Source: Hymenobacter nivis
GTDB lineage: Bacteria > Bacteroidota > Bacteroidia > Cytophagales > Hymenobacteraceae
Assembly (NCBI RefSeq): GCF_006439025.1
Contig: NZ_RCYZ01000001.1
Location: 992,001-1,056,000 of the forward strand
Direction of reading: 5' to 3'
Length of the DNA: 64,000 nt
Part shown: positions 48,223 to 58,888 of the stretch, in pieces
Numbering within the stretch: the stretch's first letter is position 1
Layout of the letters: every line of letters starts with the position of its first letter
Program-made: the position numbers and the translations under genes
Notes under the pieces: model-generated
Told to the model about the DNA's origin: nothing
Databases searched by the model: none
The model's input: the letters and a program-made list of their open reading frames with translations, nothing else

Positions 48223-48358
48223 CGGGTTGGGCTGGTGAAAACGTTGGGTTTAGGGAACGGTGCAGGTAGCGGGTAGCGCGCAGCTTGGGGGCCCCCAGCG
48301 GGCGCAATGTCCCCGGTTTCTCCTATAAAAACCGTTTTTTATTCCCCTATCAGCCAAC

Positions 48359-48366
48359 TACCTTTG
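48359..48366 (+). promoter_or_regulatory. -7 element TACCTTTG for the M16 peptidase gene
   Basis: An exact TAnnTTTG match lies 40 bases before GTG 48407, with T-rich sequence about 20 bases further upstream. Confidence 0.5.
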
Positions 48367-48406
48367 TTTTTTCGTCCAGCTATTAGCTTCCCGCACGCCC
48401 GATTTC

Positions 48407-51382
48407 GTGAAAAAATCTTCTTTGCTGTTACTTCCGGCCTTGGCAGCCCTGGGTTTTGCGACCGAATGCCAGACCAGTAAGCCGGCGGCCACCACTACGG
48501 CACCGGCCGCCCCGGCCCCGCCGGCCGCCGCAAAGGAGAAGACCTATTCCTACGAAACTACCCCCAACGACCCGCTCAACGCCCGCATCTACCACCTGGA
48601 TAACGGCCTGACGGTGTACCTGTCGGACTATAAAAACGCGCCCCGCATCCAAACTTACGTGGCCGTGCGGGCGGGCTCGAAAAACGACCCGGCGGCCGCC
48701 ACCGGCTTGGCCCACTACCTTGAGCACATGGTGTTCAAGGGCACTTCGAAGCTGGGCACCAAGGATTGGAGCAAGGAAAAGCCTGAGCTAGACAAGATTG
48801 AGGCCCTGTACGAAACGTACCGCGGCCAGCGCAACGACCCCGCGGCCCGCAAGCGCACCTACCACCAGATTGACTCGATTTCGGGCGTGGCGGCCCGCTA
48901 CGCCGTGCCCAACGAGTACGACAAGCTGATGGGCAGCCTCGGCTCGAAGGGCTCGAATGCGCACACCTCGAACGAGGAAACGGTGTACCAGGAGGACATT
49001 CCGAGCAACCAACTCGAAAAGTGGGCCGCTGTGCAGAGCGAGCGGTTCACCGAAATGGTGCCGCGTCTGTTCCACACCGAGCTGGAGGCAGTGTACGAGG
49101 AGAAAAACCGGGGGCTCGACAGCGACTTCAACAAGGAATTCGAGACGCTGAACGCGGCGCTGTACCCCACGCACCCCTACGGCACGCAGACGACCATCGG
49201 CACGATTGAGCACCTGCAAAACCCGTCGATTACTGAAATCAAGAAGTACTTCGGCGAGTATTACGTGCCCAACAATGTGGCGCTGTGCCTGAGCGGCGAC
49301 TTGGATTACGACCAGACCATCCGGCTGATTGACAAGTATTTTGGGGCCTGGCAAAAGAAGCCGGTGCCAGTGTTTAATGCACCTGTCGAGCAACCGATTG
49401 CGGCTCCTATTACGAAGGAAGTGGTGGGGCCCCAGGCCGAGAACGTGATGGTGGGCTACCGCTTTGCGGGCAAGGCCACCCGCGACGGCCTGCGGCTGCG
49501 GATGCTGGACAAAATCCTGACCAACGGCCAGGCCGGCCTGTTCGACCTCGACCTAAACCAGCAGCAGAAGGTACTACAGGCCAGCACCTTCACCGACCTG
49601 AACGACGATTACTCCACGCATATCCTCTTCGGCACGCCCCGCCAGGGGCAGTCGCTGGAAGCGGTGCAGGCCCTGATGCTGGCCGAAGTGGAGAAAGTGA
49701 AGCAGGGCCAGTTTCCGGACTGGCTGATTCCGGCCGTTATCAACAACGAAAAGCTGCAGCGCACCAAGGATTACGAGAGTAACCTGGCCCGGGCCAGTGC
49801 CTTCTACGAGTCGTTCATCGAGCGCATCAGCTGGGCCGATTACGTGAAGCAGCTGGAGGATTTCGGCACCATCACGAAGGCCGAAATCGTGCAGTTTGCC
49901 AACGACCACTACGGCGCCAACTACGTCACCATTTTCAAGCGCACCGGCAAAGACCCGAACACGGTGAAGGTGGTGAAGCCCGCCATCACGCCAGTGCCGG
50001 CCAACCGCGACGCGGCCTCGGCCTACTACACGGAGGTGAGCAAGCTGCCCAGTACGGAACTGCAGCCGGTTTTCGTCGATTACAAGAAGGACATTCAAAC
50101 GGCGGAAGTGAAGCCCGGCTTGCCGCTGTATTACACCAAAAACACCGAGAACGGGCTGTTTAGTCTGTTCTACGCCATCGACCTGGGCACCAACAACGAC
50201 CCGCGCCTCGACGTGGCCACCGACTACTTGCAGTACCTGGGCACCGGCCAGTACTCGGCGGCGCAGCTGCAGCAGGAGTTTTACAAGCTGGGCTGTTCGT
50301 TCGCCGTCAGCAGCGGTCAGGACCGGGTGCTCATCAGCCTGAGCGGGCTGGACAGCAACCTGGAACCGGCGTTGCGCTTGTTCGAGCAACTGCTCAACAA
50401 CCCGCGGCCCGACGCGGGGGCCCTAAAAAACCAGGTGGCCGGCATCCTCAAGCAGCGCCAGGACGCCAAGCTCAACAAGGGCGTGATCCTAAACGCGGCC
50501 ATGCTGAACTACGTGAAGTACGGCCCCCGGAACCCGTTTACGGACATTGTATCCGAGGCTGCGCTAAAGGCTCTGAAGCCGGAGCAGCTCACGGCCATCC
50601 TGAAGAAGCTGCCCACCTACCAGCACCGCGTGCTCTACTATGGGCCCCGGCCGATAGATGGTACCGTGGCCGTGCTCAAAGCTGAGCACCGCACCCCCGC
50701 CAAGCTCACGCCCGACCCGGCCACCAAAGACTTTGTGGAGCAGCCGCTGAAAGACCGCAAGGTGTACTGGGCCGACTACAACATGGTGCAGGCCGAAATC
50801 CTGTTCCTGACCAAGGGCGACCTCTACGACAAGGGCCTAGTACCCACGGTGAGCCTCTACAACGAATACTTCGGCGGCGGAATGGGCAGCATCGTGTTCC
50901 AGGACCTGCGCGAGAGCAAGGCCCTGGCCTATTCGGCCAGCTCGCGCTACAGCAGCGCCGACAAGCTGGGCCGCTCCAACTACATCGTGAGTTACATCGG
51001 CACCCAGAGCGATAAGCTGCCCGAGGCCATGACCGGCATGGAAAGCTTGCTCACCGACATGCCCATGGCCGAAGCCAACCTCCAGATTGCCAAGCAGTCC
51101 ATTCGCAACAGCATCGCCACCGACCGCATCACCCACGAAGGCATTTTGCTGAGCTATGAGCGGGCCCGCCGCCTGGGCCTCGACTACGACGTGCGCCGCG
51201 ACGTGTACGAGCAAACGGCCAAGATGAGCTTCGACGATTTGCGCAAGTTCCAGGCCGCCAAGGTGAAGGGCCAGAACCAAGTGGTGCTGGTCATCGGCTC
51301 GAAAGACCGGCTCAACTTCAAGGAGCTGGCCAAGTACGGCACCGTGCAGCAGCTCACGCTCAAGGAACTGTTCGGCTATTGA
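48407..51382 (+). CDS. M16 family zinc metallopeptidase (two-domain, lipoprotein-like)
   Basis: The 991-residue protein starts at GTG 48407, followed by a leader with ALGFATECQTSK; the Cys may be lipidated, although the lipobox is imperfect. The first M16 unit has the inverted zinc motif HYLEHMVFKG (HxxEH, about residues 104-113) and the distal Glu in the ELEAVYEEKNRG helix. The second unit (from about residue 560) lacks HxxEH but has NEYFGGGMGSIVFQDLRESKALAYS, the R/Y substrate pair usual in the inactive half. It is a periplasmic pitrilysin-type protease. The next gene, icd, begins 146 bases downstream. Confidence 0.92.
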   Translation: MKKSSLLLLPALAALGFATECQTSKPAATTTAPAAPAPPAAAKEKTYSYETTPNDPLNARIYHLDNGLTVYLSDYKNAPRIQTYVAVRAGSKNDPAAATGLAHYLEHMVFKGTSKLGTKDWSKEKPELDKIEALYETYRGQRNDPAARKRTYHQIDSISGVAARYAVPNEYDKLMGSLGSKGSNAHTSNEETVYQEDIPSNQLEKWAAVQSERFTEMVPRLFHTELEAVYEEKNRGLDSDFNKEFETLNAALYPTHPYGTQTTIGTIEHLQNPSITEIKKYFGEYYVPNNVALCLSGDLDYDQTIRLIDKYFGAWQKKPVPVFNAPVEQPIAAPITKEVVGPQAENVMVGYRFAGKATRDGLRLRMLDKILTNGQAGLFDLDLNQQQKVLQASTFTDLNDDYSTHILFGTPRQGQSLEAVQALMLAEVEKVKQGQFPDWLIPAVINNEKLQRTKDYESNLARASAFYESFIERISWADYVKQLEDFGTITKAEIVQFANDHYGANYVTIFKRTGKDPNTVKVVKPAITPVPANRDAASAYYTEVSKLPSTELQPVFVDYKKDIQTAEVKPGLPLYYTKNTENGLFSLFYAIDLGTNNDPRLDVATDYLQYLGTGQYSAAQLQQEFYKLGCSFAVSSGQDRVLISLSGLDSNLEPALRLFEQLLNNPRPDAGALKNQVAGILKQRQDAKLNKGVILNAAMLNYVKYGPRNPFTDIVSEAALKALKPEQLTAILKKLPTYQHRVLYYGPRPIDGTVAVLKAEHRTPAKLTPDPATKDFVEQPLKDRKVYWADYNMVQAEILFLTKGDLYDKGLVPTVSLYNEYFGGGMGSIVFQDLRESKALAYSASSRYSSADKLGRSNYIVSYIGTQSDKLPEAMTGMESLLTDMPMAEANLQIAKQSIRNSIATDRITHEGILLSYERARRLGLDYDVRRDVYEQTAKMSFDDLRKFQAAKVKGQNQVVLVIGSKDRLNFKELAKYGTVQQLTLKELFGY

Positions 51383-51528
51383 TGTTTCCTGGTCCGTAGG
51401 GCCCCGGCAGGTGTCAGGCTGCGGGGCCCGGCTGGCGCTTGGCCCGAGGCCGCGCCGCCCCGGGCCACTACCAATTCCCACCCTGACAACGATTACTACT
51501 AACTGACAACCGCACAACTCTTTTCCAC

Positions 51529-52794
<1,266 letters not shown>

Positions 52795-52818
52795 TAGCCT
52801 GGCACTGGCCAGTTAACT

Positions 52819-52858
52819 AAAAACCCCCGCGTTGGCTTTGGCCGGCGCGGGGGTTTTT
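52819..52858. terminator. Terminator between icd and the PorT-like gene
   Basis: A perfect 13-bp stem AAAAACCCCCGCG / CGCGGGGGTTTTT has a 14-base loop, placed between convergent genes. Confidence 0.85.
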
Positions 52859-52882
52859 GCTTGCTCAGGGGCCCTAAACTGG

Positions 52883-54139
52883 CTACTTGGCGGCGGCTGG
52901 CCAAAATAAATCCAGCGTCAGGAGGGCGTAAACGTGGTTGGACCAGGTTTTTAGGCCCATGCCGCCGGCCCAGCCGGTATCGGTTTCGTAGCGCACCAGC
53001 AGGGCGGCTTGGCGGCCGTTGGCGTAGCCAAATTGGCCCCCCAGGCTACCGGCCAGCCCCTCCTGCAACGAGCGGAAGTTGTTTTGATAGAAGCCGGTGG
53101 GCGCGCTGGCGTTGCCTTGGTTATCGGTCTTTACCAGGGAGTTGTCTAGCTGCATGGCGTAGGCCAGCACCGGGCCCGCCTCCACAAAGGGCCGCACGCG
53201 CCCCGTGGGGTAGGTGTAGCGCACCAGCAGCGGCAGGCGCAGGTACGCCAGGTCGAAGGTGTAGCGGTCGGAGGCGCTGGAGTAGGCGTTGCCGAATGCT
53301 TGGTCGTAGCGGAGGCTTTCGTAGAGCAATTCGACTTCGAGCGACAGCTTGCGGCTGAGCGCCCCCAGCGGCACGGCGAGGAACAGCCCGCCAATCGGGG
53401 CAATTTTGGGCGAGAAGCGCACGGTGTGCGCCCCGTTGTACATGTCGGTAAAATCGACGTTCATGGCCGTCCGCTCGGCTCCAAGCACGATGCCCAGTCG
53501 GGGCCGGGGCCCGCGCGGCGTGCCACCGGCGGCGGCAATGGCCGCCACGTCGGCGGGCGGTGCCTGGCAGTTGTTGTAAGCGGCAACGGCACGGGCCAGC
53601 TCCGCCGCGGTGTAGCGCAGGGCGGGCAGCTGGGTTTGGGCAACGGGGCAGCCCGCCAGCGCCTGGGCCAGCGTGGTGCGGTAGATGTTCTGCTCGTGCA
53701 TGACGCTGGCCTGCTCCTGCATCACCTTGCGGTGCACCAGCTCGGTAAGCGGAAACGTTTCGGTGGCCACGTAGTAGTGGTCGGCCCGGTCGGCGTCGCG
53801 CAGGGCATACAGGTTGGCCACCCCACTGACCAGCACTTCCAAGAAAGCTGGCTGTGGGGCCCCAGCGGGCGTGAGGGCGCGGTAGTGCTTGCGCTCGGCA
53901 GGTAGGCCGTAGGCCCGCAGCTCGGTGGGGGAAAACACCGTAGCCGGGGCCCCCGGGCTGGGCCGGAAGCGGCACTGGGTGGCGCTGGTGCGGGCGTCGC
54001 GGTAGTCGATTTCGCCGCGCAGGGTGTCGCCGGCCGGCCGCACCAGGTAGCCGGGGCGGAAATCGGCCTGGGCCTGGGCGGCTCGGGGGCCCGCCCCAAT
54101 TGCTGCCAGTAAGAGTAACCCAAAGTAATTTTTCCGCAT
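52883..54139 (-). CDS. PorT-like outer-membrane beta-barrel protein with N-terminal secreted-family domain
   Basis: The 418-residue protein has a signal peptide ending AAQAQ (residue 24). The N-terminal half (FRPGYLVRPAGDTLRGEIDY, then YRTTLAQALAGCPVAQTQL and AVAAYNNCQ) has the same layout as the secreted proteins at 14600 and 17480. The C-terminal half is a barrel of the PorT/OMP_b-brl type: PRLGIVLGAERTAMNVDF, LAYLRLPLLVRYTYPTGRVR, FVEAGPVLAYAM, ending LTLDLFW. It may be an outer-membrane protein of unknown cargo. It converges with icd. Confidence 0.75.
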   Translation of the reverse strand: MRKNYFGLLLLAAIGAGPRAAQAQADFRPGYLVRPAGDTLRGEIDYRDARTSATQCRFRPSPGAPATVFSPTELRAYGLPAERKHYRALTPAGAPQPAFLEVLVSGVANLYALRDADRADHYYVATETFPLTELVHRKVMQEQASVMHEQNIYRTTLAQALAGCPVAQTQLPALRYTAAELARAVAAYNNCQAPPADVAAIAAAGGTPRGPRPRLGIVLGAERTAMNVDFTDMYNGAHTVRFSPKIAPIGGLFLAVPLGALSRKLSLEVELLYESLRYDQAFGNAYSSASDRYTFDLAYLRLPLLVRYTYPTGRVRPFVEAGPVLAYAMQLDNSLVKTDNQGNASAPTGFYQNNFRSLQEGLAGSLGGQFGYANGRQAALLVRYETDTGWAGGMGLKTWSNHVYALLTLDLFWPAAAK

Positions 54140-54320
54140 ATATATAATTAGGTGGATAAATAGCCACCAAAGATAGGGCCCCGGGCTCCCGCCCCGCAAC
54201 CACAGGGCCCGGGTTGGCGGCGGTTTCGGGGGCGGGCGCTGGGGGCCCCAGCGGGCGAAATTGCCCAGCGGCGGCCCTCACAAAAGGCAGGCAGGCATTT
54301 CCTTACCAAAAGCCAAGCCG

Positions 54321-54328
54321 TACCTTTG
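54321..54328 (+). promoter_or_regulatory. -7 element TACCTTTG just before the aminotransferase start
   Basis: GTACCTTTGCC matches the recurrent promoter form. The -7 box ends 6 bases before ATG 54335, which suggests a leaderless transcript. Confidence 0.5.
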
Positions 54329-54334
54329 CCCGGT

Positions 54335-55567
54335 ATGCCACCAATCTCCCACCGCGGCCAGGCCATGCCGGTGTCGCCGTTTCGCAAGTTGTTGCCCTTT
54401 GCCGAAGCTGCCAAGCAGGCCGGCAAGGTCGTATATCCGCTCAATATTGGCCAGCCCGACGTGCTGACGCCCCCCGCCATGCTCGCGGCCGTGCGCAACG
54501 CCGACATCGAAGTGCTGGGCTACGGCCCCGGCGCGGGCAGCGAGAGCTACCGCCGCAAGCTGGAAGCCTATTACCAGCGGGCGGGCATTCCGGCGCGCTT
54601 CGAGGACATTATGGTGACGACGGCGGGCAGCGAGGCCATCCTGTTTGCCATGCTCACCTGCCTCAACCCCGGCGACGAGGTGATTGTGGCCGAGCCGTTT
54701 TACGGCACCTACACCGCCTTCGCCATTGCGGCTGGGGTGCACATTGTGGCCGTCACGGCCCACATCGAAGACGGGTTTGCCCTGCCGCCGCTGGCTGATT
54801 TTGAGGCCGTTATTACCGAACGTACCCGCGCTATCCTCATCTGCAACCCCAGCAACCCCACCGGCTACGTGTACCGGCGCGACGAGCTGGAGGAGCTGCT
54901 GGGCCTGTGCGTGCGGCACGATCTGTACCTGCTGTCCGACGAGGCGTACCGCGAGTATTGCTACGACGGGGCCGTGTCGACCAGCGTACTGAGCCTCGCC
55001 GGCGGCGAACAGCACACCGTGGTACTCGACACGATTTCCAAGCGCTACAGCGCGTGCGGGGCCCGCATTGGGGCCCTGGTCACGCGCAACCCCAGCGTGT
55101 GGCAGGCCGCGTTTCACTTCGGGCAGATGCGCATTTGCCCGCCGGCCCTCGAAATGCTGGCCGCCGAAGCCGCCGCCGATTTGCCCCCCTCCTACTTCGA
55201 CGGCACCCGCGCCGAGTACCAGGCCCGGCGCGACCTTACCGTGGCGCGGCTGCGGGCCATGCCGGGCGTGGTGTGCCCGGTGCCGGGGGGGGCCTTCTAC
55301 GTGGTGGCCCGCCTGCCCGTCGACGATGCCGAGAAGTTTGGGCAGTGGCTGCTGGAAGAGTTCACCCTGAACAACCAGACGCTGATGCTCTCGCCCGCCA
55401 ACGGTTTCTACCACACGCCGGGCCTGGGCATTCAGGAAGTGCGCCTTGCCTACGTCATCAACCGCACCGACCTAGGCGCGGCGTTTGACTGCCTGGCGCA
55501 GGCGCTGCTGGAATATCCGGGGCGCACGGTGCACCTTGCGAGCGCGGCGGCCGTAGAAGCGGCGTAA
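54335..55567 (+). CDS. Pyridoxal-phosphate-dependent aminotransferase (class I/II)
   Basis: The 410-residue protein has the fold-type I signatures in order: NIGQPDVLTPP, YGPGAGSESYRRKLEAYY, TTAGSEAILFAMLTCLNPGD, CNPSNPTGYVYRRDELEELL (Asn that contacts PLP), LYLLSDEAYREYCYDG (Asp and Tyr) and DTISKRYSACGARIGALV with the Schiff-base Lys (about residue 237). It is an AspC-like enzyme; the amino-acid substrate is not evident. ATG 54335 lies right after a promoter box; ATG 54365 (MPVSPFRKLL) is an alternative. A cytochrome b gene follows 26 bases later. Confidence 0.9.
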   Translation: MPPISHRGQAMPVSPFRKLLPFAEAAKQAGKVVYPLNIGQPDVLTPPAMLAAVRNADIEVLGYGPGAGSESYRRKLEAYYQRAGIPARFEDIMVTTAGSEAILFAMLTCLNPGDEVIVAEPFYGTYTAFAIAAGVHIVAVTAHIEDGFALPPLADFEAVITERTRAILICNPSNPTGYVYRRDELEELLGLCVRHDLYLLSDEAYREYCYDGAVSTSVLSLAGGEQHTVVLDTISKRYSACGARIGALVTRNPSVWQAAFHFGQMRICPPALEMLAAEAAADLPPSYFDGTRAEYQARRDLTVARLRAMPGVVCPVPGGAFYVVARLPVDDAEKFGQWLLEEFTLNNQTLMLSPANGFYHTPGLGIQEVRLAYVINRTDLGAAFDCLAQALLEYPGRTVHLASAAAVEAA

Positions 55568-55593
55568 CCGCCCGCTTCCCACCCCCGTCGTCC

Positions 55594-56274
55594 ATGCCCC
55601 CCGTGCCCAGCCCCGTTGCGGCCCCCGCCGCCCCCACCCACGATTATTCGGCGCCGCTGCGCGTCTGGCACTGGGGCAACGCGCTGCTGGTGAGCGGGCA
55701 GCTGCTCACCATCCTGTTCCTGAAGGTTATCGTCGATGCCCGCTCGGCGATACCTGAGTTTATCAAAGCAGCCAGCAAAGACGGTGGGGCCCCCACGGAG
55801 CAGCAAGGCCGGGCATTTGCTCACATCATCAGCGACCGGATTTGGGACTGGCACATTGCCATCGGCCTGGGGCTGGCCGCGTTCTGGCTGCTGCGCGTGC
55901 TGCTGGAACTGCGGGGCCCCGCGGAGGTGCGCTTCTCCACGCGCCTGCTGCTGGTGGCGCGCAAGTACCGCCTGGCCCCCGCGGCCACCAAGGGCGATGC
56001 GCGCCACGAGCTGCTAGCCAAGGCTAGCTACGCGCTGTTTTATGTCTTCCTGACCGTCATGGTCATTACCGGCCTTATCCTGACCTGGGCCGACGATGTG
56101 GCGTTTCTGCACAGCATCGAACATACAGCCAAGGAAGTGCACAACGTGACCATGTACTTGATTATCGGCTTCTTCGTGGTGCACGTGGTCGGCGTGGTGT
56201 GGTCGGAAATTACCAGCGACCACGGCCTTATTTCGCGCATGGTTGGCGGCAAGGCCGGCAACGAGCACGCCTAG
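55594..56274 (+). CDS. Cytochrome b561/b6-type membrane protein
   Basis: The 226-residue protein has four membrane helices (about residues 28-46, 86-106, 149-167 and 187-207). Histidines placed for haem binding are in RVWHWGNALL, WDWHIAIGLG and the NVTMYLIIGFFVVHVVG helix. This matches the cytochrome b561/Ni-Fe hydrogenase b-subunit fold. It should carry electrons across the inner membrane. No hydrogenase or c-type cytochrome gene is adjacent, so its partner is unknown. Confidence 0.85.
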   Translation: MPPVPSPVAAPAAPTHDYSAPLRVWHWGNALLVSGQLLTILFLKVIVDARSAIPEFIKAASKDGGAPTEQQGRAFAHIISDRIWDWHIAIGLGLAAFWLLRVLLELRGPAEVRFSTRLLLVARKYRLAPAATKGDARHELLAKASYALFYVFLTVMVITGLILTWADDVAFLHSIEHTAKEVHNVTMYLIIGFFVVHVVGVVWSEITSDHGLISRMVGGKAGNEHA

Positions 56275-56363
56275 CCGCGGCCGCCTGGGTCCCTAATTAC
56301 TCCGAACCGGCTGCCTTGGGGCCCCGCACCACCGACCGGCGGGGCCCCTGCCGAAACCTTAAC

Positions 56364-56407
56364 AAACGCAAAAAGAGCGGCTCTTTGGAGCCGCTCTTTT
56401 TGCGTTT
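56364..56407. terminator. Bidirectional terminator, 20-bp perfect stem
   Basis: The arms 56364-56383 and 56388-56407 pair exactly around TTTG, with A5 and T5 tracts, between the convergent cytochrome b and M1 peptidase genes. Confidence 0.9.
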
Positions 56408-56425
56408 GGCCGGTAGTGCTCCGGC

Positions 56426-58777
56426 TTATTTATTCAGCGGCTTGTCCTCGGCTTTTTGGGTGGAGCTTTGGATGGATTGCAGCTGCATGGGGTTGGGCTG
56501 GGCCGGGAACGACTGCTGGAACAGCTCGAAGCGTGAGGCCACAGGCTGGCGCGGGTAGGCGTTGTTGCTCAGGTCGGTGTCGGCGGTTTGCAGGTAGGGG
56601 TCGAGCACGAAGCTCACCACCGGCTTGCTCGTGGTGACGACTTTGGTGACCTGCTCGTTGTTTTTGCGCCACAGCTCGGCCGGGATGTTCTGGATTTCCT
56701 GGCTGCCGTCGGCGTAGGTCAGCTGCAAAATCACCGGCATCACGAGGCCGCCCACGTTGTGCAGGCTCAGCTCGTAGAAGTTGGTGTTGTCCTGCAGGCG
56801 CTGCTGCTGGGCGGGGGTCAGGTTTTTGGTGTAGGCGGTGTAGCGGGTGCGGTCGGCGTCGGTCACGGCCAGCGGGTCGTAGCTGTTGTAGAAGTCTTTG
56901 AGGTCAGGCTTCTCGTCCACCACCGTCTGCTTGATGTCCTGGGCGTTGCGCTGCTGCGAGAGGGTTCGCGGCTGGGCGGCTTGCAGCTTCTGCAGGCGCG
57001 CGTTTTCCACGCTGGGGTCCTTGGTGTTCACGTTGTAGTACTTCACCGCGTCGATGCTCAGGTCGCAGCGGTCGGTGGTGTAGAACCAGCCGCGCCAGAA
57101 CCAGTCGAGGTCCACGGCCGAGGCATCTTCCATCGTGCGGAAGAAATCGGCGGGCGTGGGGTGCTTGTAGGCCCAGCGCTGGGCGTAGGTTTTGAAGGCG
57201 TAGTCGAACAGCTCGCGGCCCATCACCGTTTCACGCAGCACGTTCAGGGCCGTGGCGGGCTTGCCGTAGGCGTTGTTGCCGAACTGCAGCACTGATTCCG
57301 AGTTGGTCATGATCGGGGTTTGCAGGCTCTTGTCGGTGCGCATGTAGGCCACGATGTCCTTCGGCTCGCCGCGGCGGCTGGGGTAGTTGCGCTCCCACTC
57401 CTGCTCCGTCAGGTATTGCACGAAGGTGTTCAGGCCCTCGTCCATCCACGTCCACTGGCGCTCGTCGGAGTTCACAATCATCGGGAAGAAGTTGTGGCCC
57501 ACTTCGTGGATGATCACCGAAATCATGCCGTATTTCCGGTCGGCCGAGTAGGTGCCATCGGCCTCGGGCCGGCCCCCGTTGAAGCACAGCATCGGGTACT
57601 CCATGCCGCCCACCGGGCCGTGCACCGAAATGGCCACCGGGTACTGGTACGGGATGGTGAACTTCGAGTACGTCTTGATGGTGTGGGCCACCACTTCCGT
57701 GGAGTACTTGCCCCACAGCGGGTTACCCTCCTTGGGGTAGTAGCTCATGCACATCACCGACTTGCCGTCCTGTTTGATGCCCATGGCGTCCCAGATGAAC
57801 TTGCGCGAGCTGCACCAGGCAAAGTCGCGCACGTTTTTGGCGGCAAACGTCCAGGTTTTGGTGCGGGTGGTTTGGCTGCTTTCGTTTTTCGTGGCTTCGT
57901 CCTGGCTCACGACGAGCACCGGCTTTTTGGCCCCCACGGCCTGGCGCAGGCGGGCCTGCTGGGCGCTGGTGAGCACCTGGGCGGCGTTTTGCAGCGTGCC
58001 GGTGGCACCCACCACGTGGTCGGCCGGGGCCGTAATGCTCACGCGGTAGTCGCCGAAGGGCAGGGCAAACTCGCCGTTACCCAGAAACTGCATGTTCTGC
58101 CAGCCCTGGAAGTCCGAGTACACAGCCATGCGAGGGTAGAACTGCGCAATTTCGTAGAGGTAATTCTTGTCTTTCGGGAAGAATTCGTAGCCGCTGCGGC
58201 CGTTCACCTTCAACTGGTCGTTGATGTTGTAGTGCCAGTTGATTTTGAACGACACCGACTGCTTGGGCCCCAGGGCCCGGGGCAAATCCACGCGCATCAT
58301 GGTATGGTTGATGACGTGGGCCAGCGCCTTGCCGTCGGCCGAGGTCACGGCCTCAATCTTGAAGCCACCGTCGAAGTCGCGCTGCAGCATGTTGTCCACG
58401 GCCTGAAACGGCACCCGCGCATCGAGCGCCGCTACTTGCGTGGCGGTGGTGATGGAGTTTTTGTCGAACAGGTTTTGGTCGAGCTGCACCCACAGGTAGG
58501 GCAGCGTGTCGGGCGACAGGTTGGTGTAGGTAATGGTTTCGCGGCCCGTGATGGCCTGCTTGGCGTCGTCAAGCGTCACGGCGATGCTGTAGTCGGCGCG
58601 CTGCTGCCAGTATTGGGGCCCCGGTGCCCCGCTGGCGGTGCGGTAGCTGTTGGCCGTGGGCAGCATGGTTTCAAGCTGCGCAAACTTGTCGGTGCCGGAA
58701 TTGGTGTTCTGCGCATAAGCTGCCGGAGCGGCTAGTAGCAGCACCAGGGCGGCTTTCTGGGAGGAAAAACGGGGCAT
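56426..58777 (-). CDS. M1 family metallopeptidase (second copy)
   Basis: The 783-residue protein has a signal peptide ending AAYAQ (residue 22). The zinc site is IIHEVGHNFFPMIVNSDERQ (HEVGH, about residue 420) with the downstream Glu in TWMDEGLNTF. An upstream GGMEYPMLCFNGG (about residue 395) replaces the usual GAMEN exopeptidase loop, which may change specificity. The N-terminal part is the M1 beta-saddle. The C-terminal end lacks HEAT repeats and ends in a beta-sandwich and a Gln/Lys-rich tail. It differs from the M1 protein at 35545, so the two are not a recent duplication. Confidence 0.9.
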   Translation of the reverse strand: MPRFSSQKAALVLLLAAPAAYAQNTNSGTDKFAQLETMLPTANSYRTASGAPGPQYWQQRADYSIAVTLDDAKQAITGRETITYTNLSPDTLPYLWVQLDQNLFDKNSITTATQVAALDARVPFQAVDNMLQRDFDGGFKIEAVTSADGKALAHVINHTMMRVDLPRALGPKQSVSFKINWHYNINDQLKVNGRSGYEFFPKDKNYLYEIAQFYPRMAVYSDFQGWQNMQFLGNGEFALPFGDYRVSITAPADHVVGATGTLQNAAQVLTSAQQARLRQAVGAKKPVLVVSQDEATKNESSQTTRTKTWTFAAKNVRDFAWCSSRKFIWDAMGIKQDGKSVMCMSYYPKEGNPLWGKYSTEVVAHTIKTYSKFTIPYQYPVAISVHGPVGGMEYPMLCFNGGRPEADGTYSADRKYGMISVIIHEVGHNFFPMIVNSDERQWTWMDEGLNTFVQYLTEQEWERNYPSRRGEPKDIVAYMRTDKSLQTPIMTNSESVLQFGNNAYGKPATALNVLRETVMGRELFDYAFKTYAQRWAYKHPTPADFFRTMEDASAVDLDWFWRGWFYTTDRCDLSIDAVKYYNVNTKDPSVENARLQKLQAAQPRTLSQQRNAQDIKQTVVDEKPDLKDFYNSYDPLAVTDADRTRYTAYTKNLTPAQQQRLQDNTNFYELSLHNVGGLVMPVILQLTYADGSQEIQNIPAELWRKNNEQVTKVVTTSKPVVSFVLDPYLQTADTDLSNNAYPRQPVASRFELFQQSFPAQPNPMQLQSIQSSTQKAEDKPLNK

Positions 58778-58888
58778 GAACCGGGGAATGGGTTTCAGTA
58801 AATGGGGCAAAGCATTCAAGACCAATAAAGGCAGCAAATTACGCCGCTAAGTTGCAGGGACCCCGGCGGCGGAAAATTATTTCTTGCC

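Noticed and set aside
57320..58735. Open frame of about 470 codons antisense to the second M1 peptidase gene
   Set aside because: It has the same His/Val/Gly/Arg-rich shadow composition; the sense gene is intact with a zinc motif.
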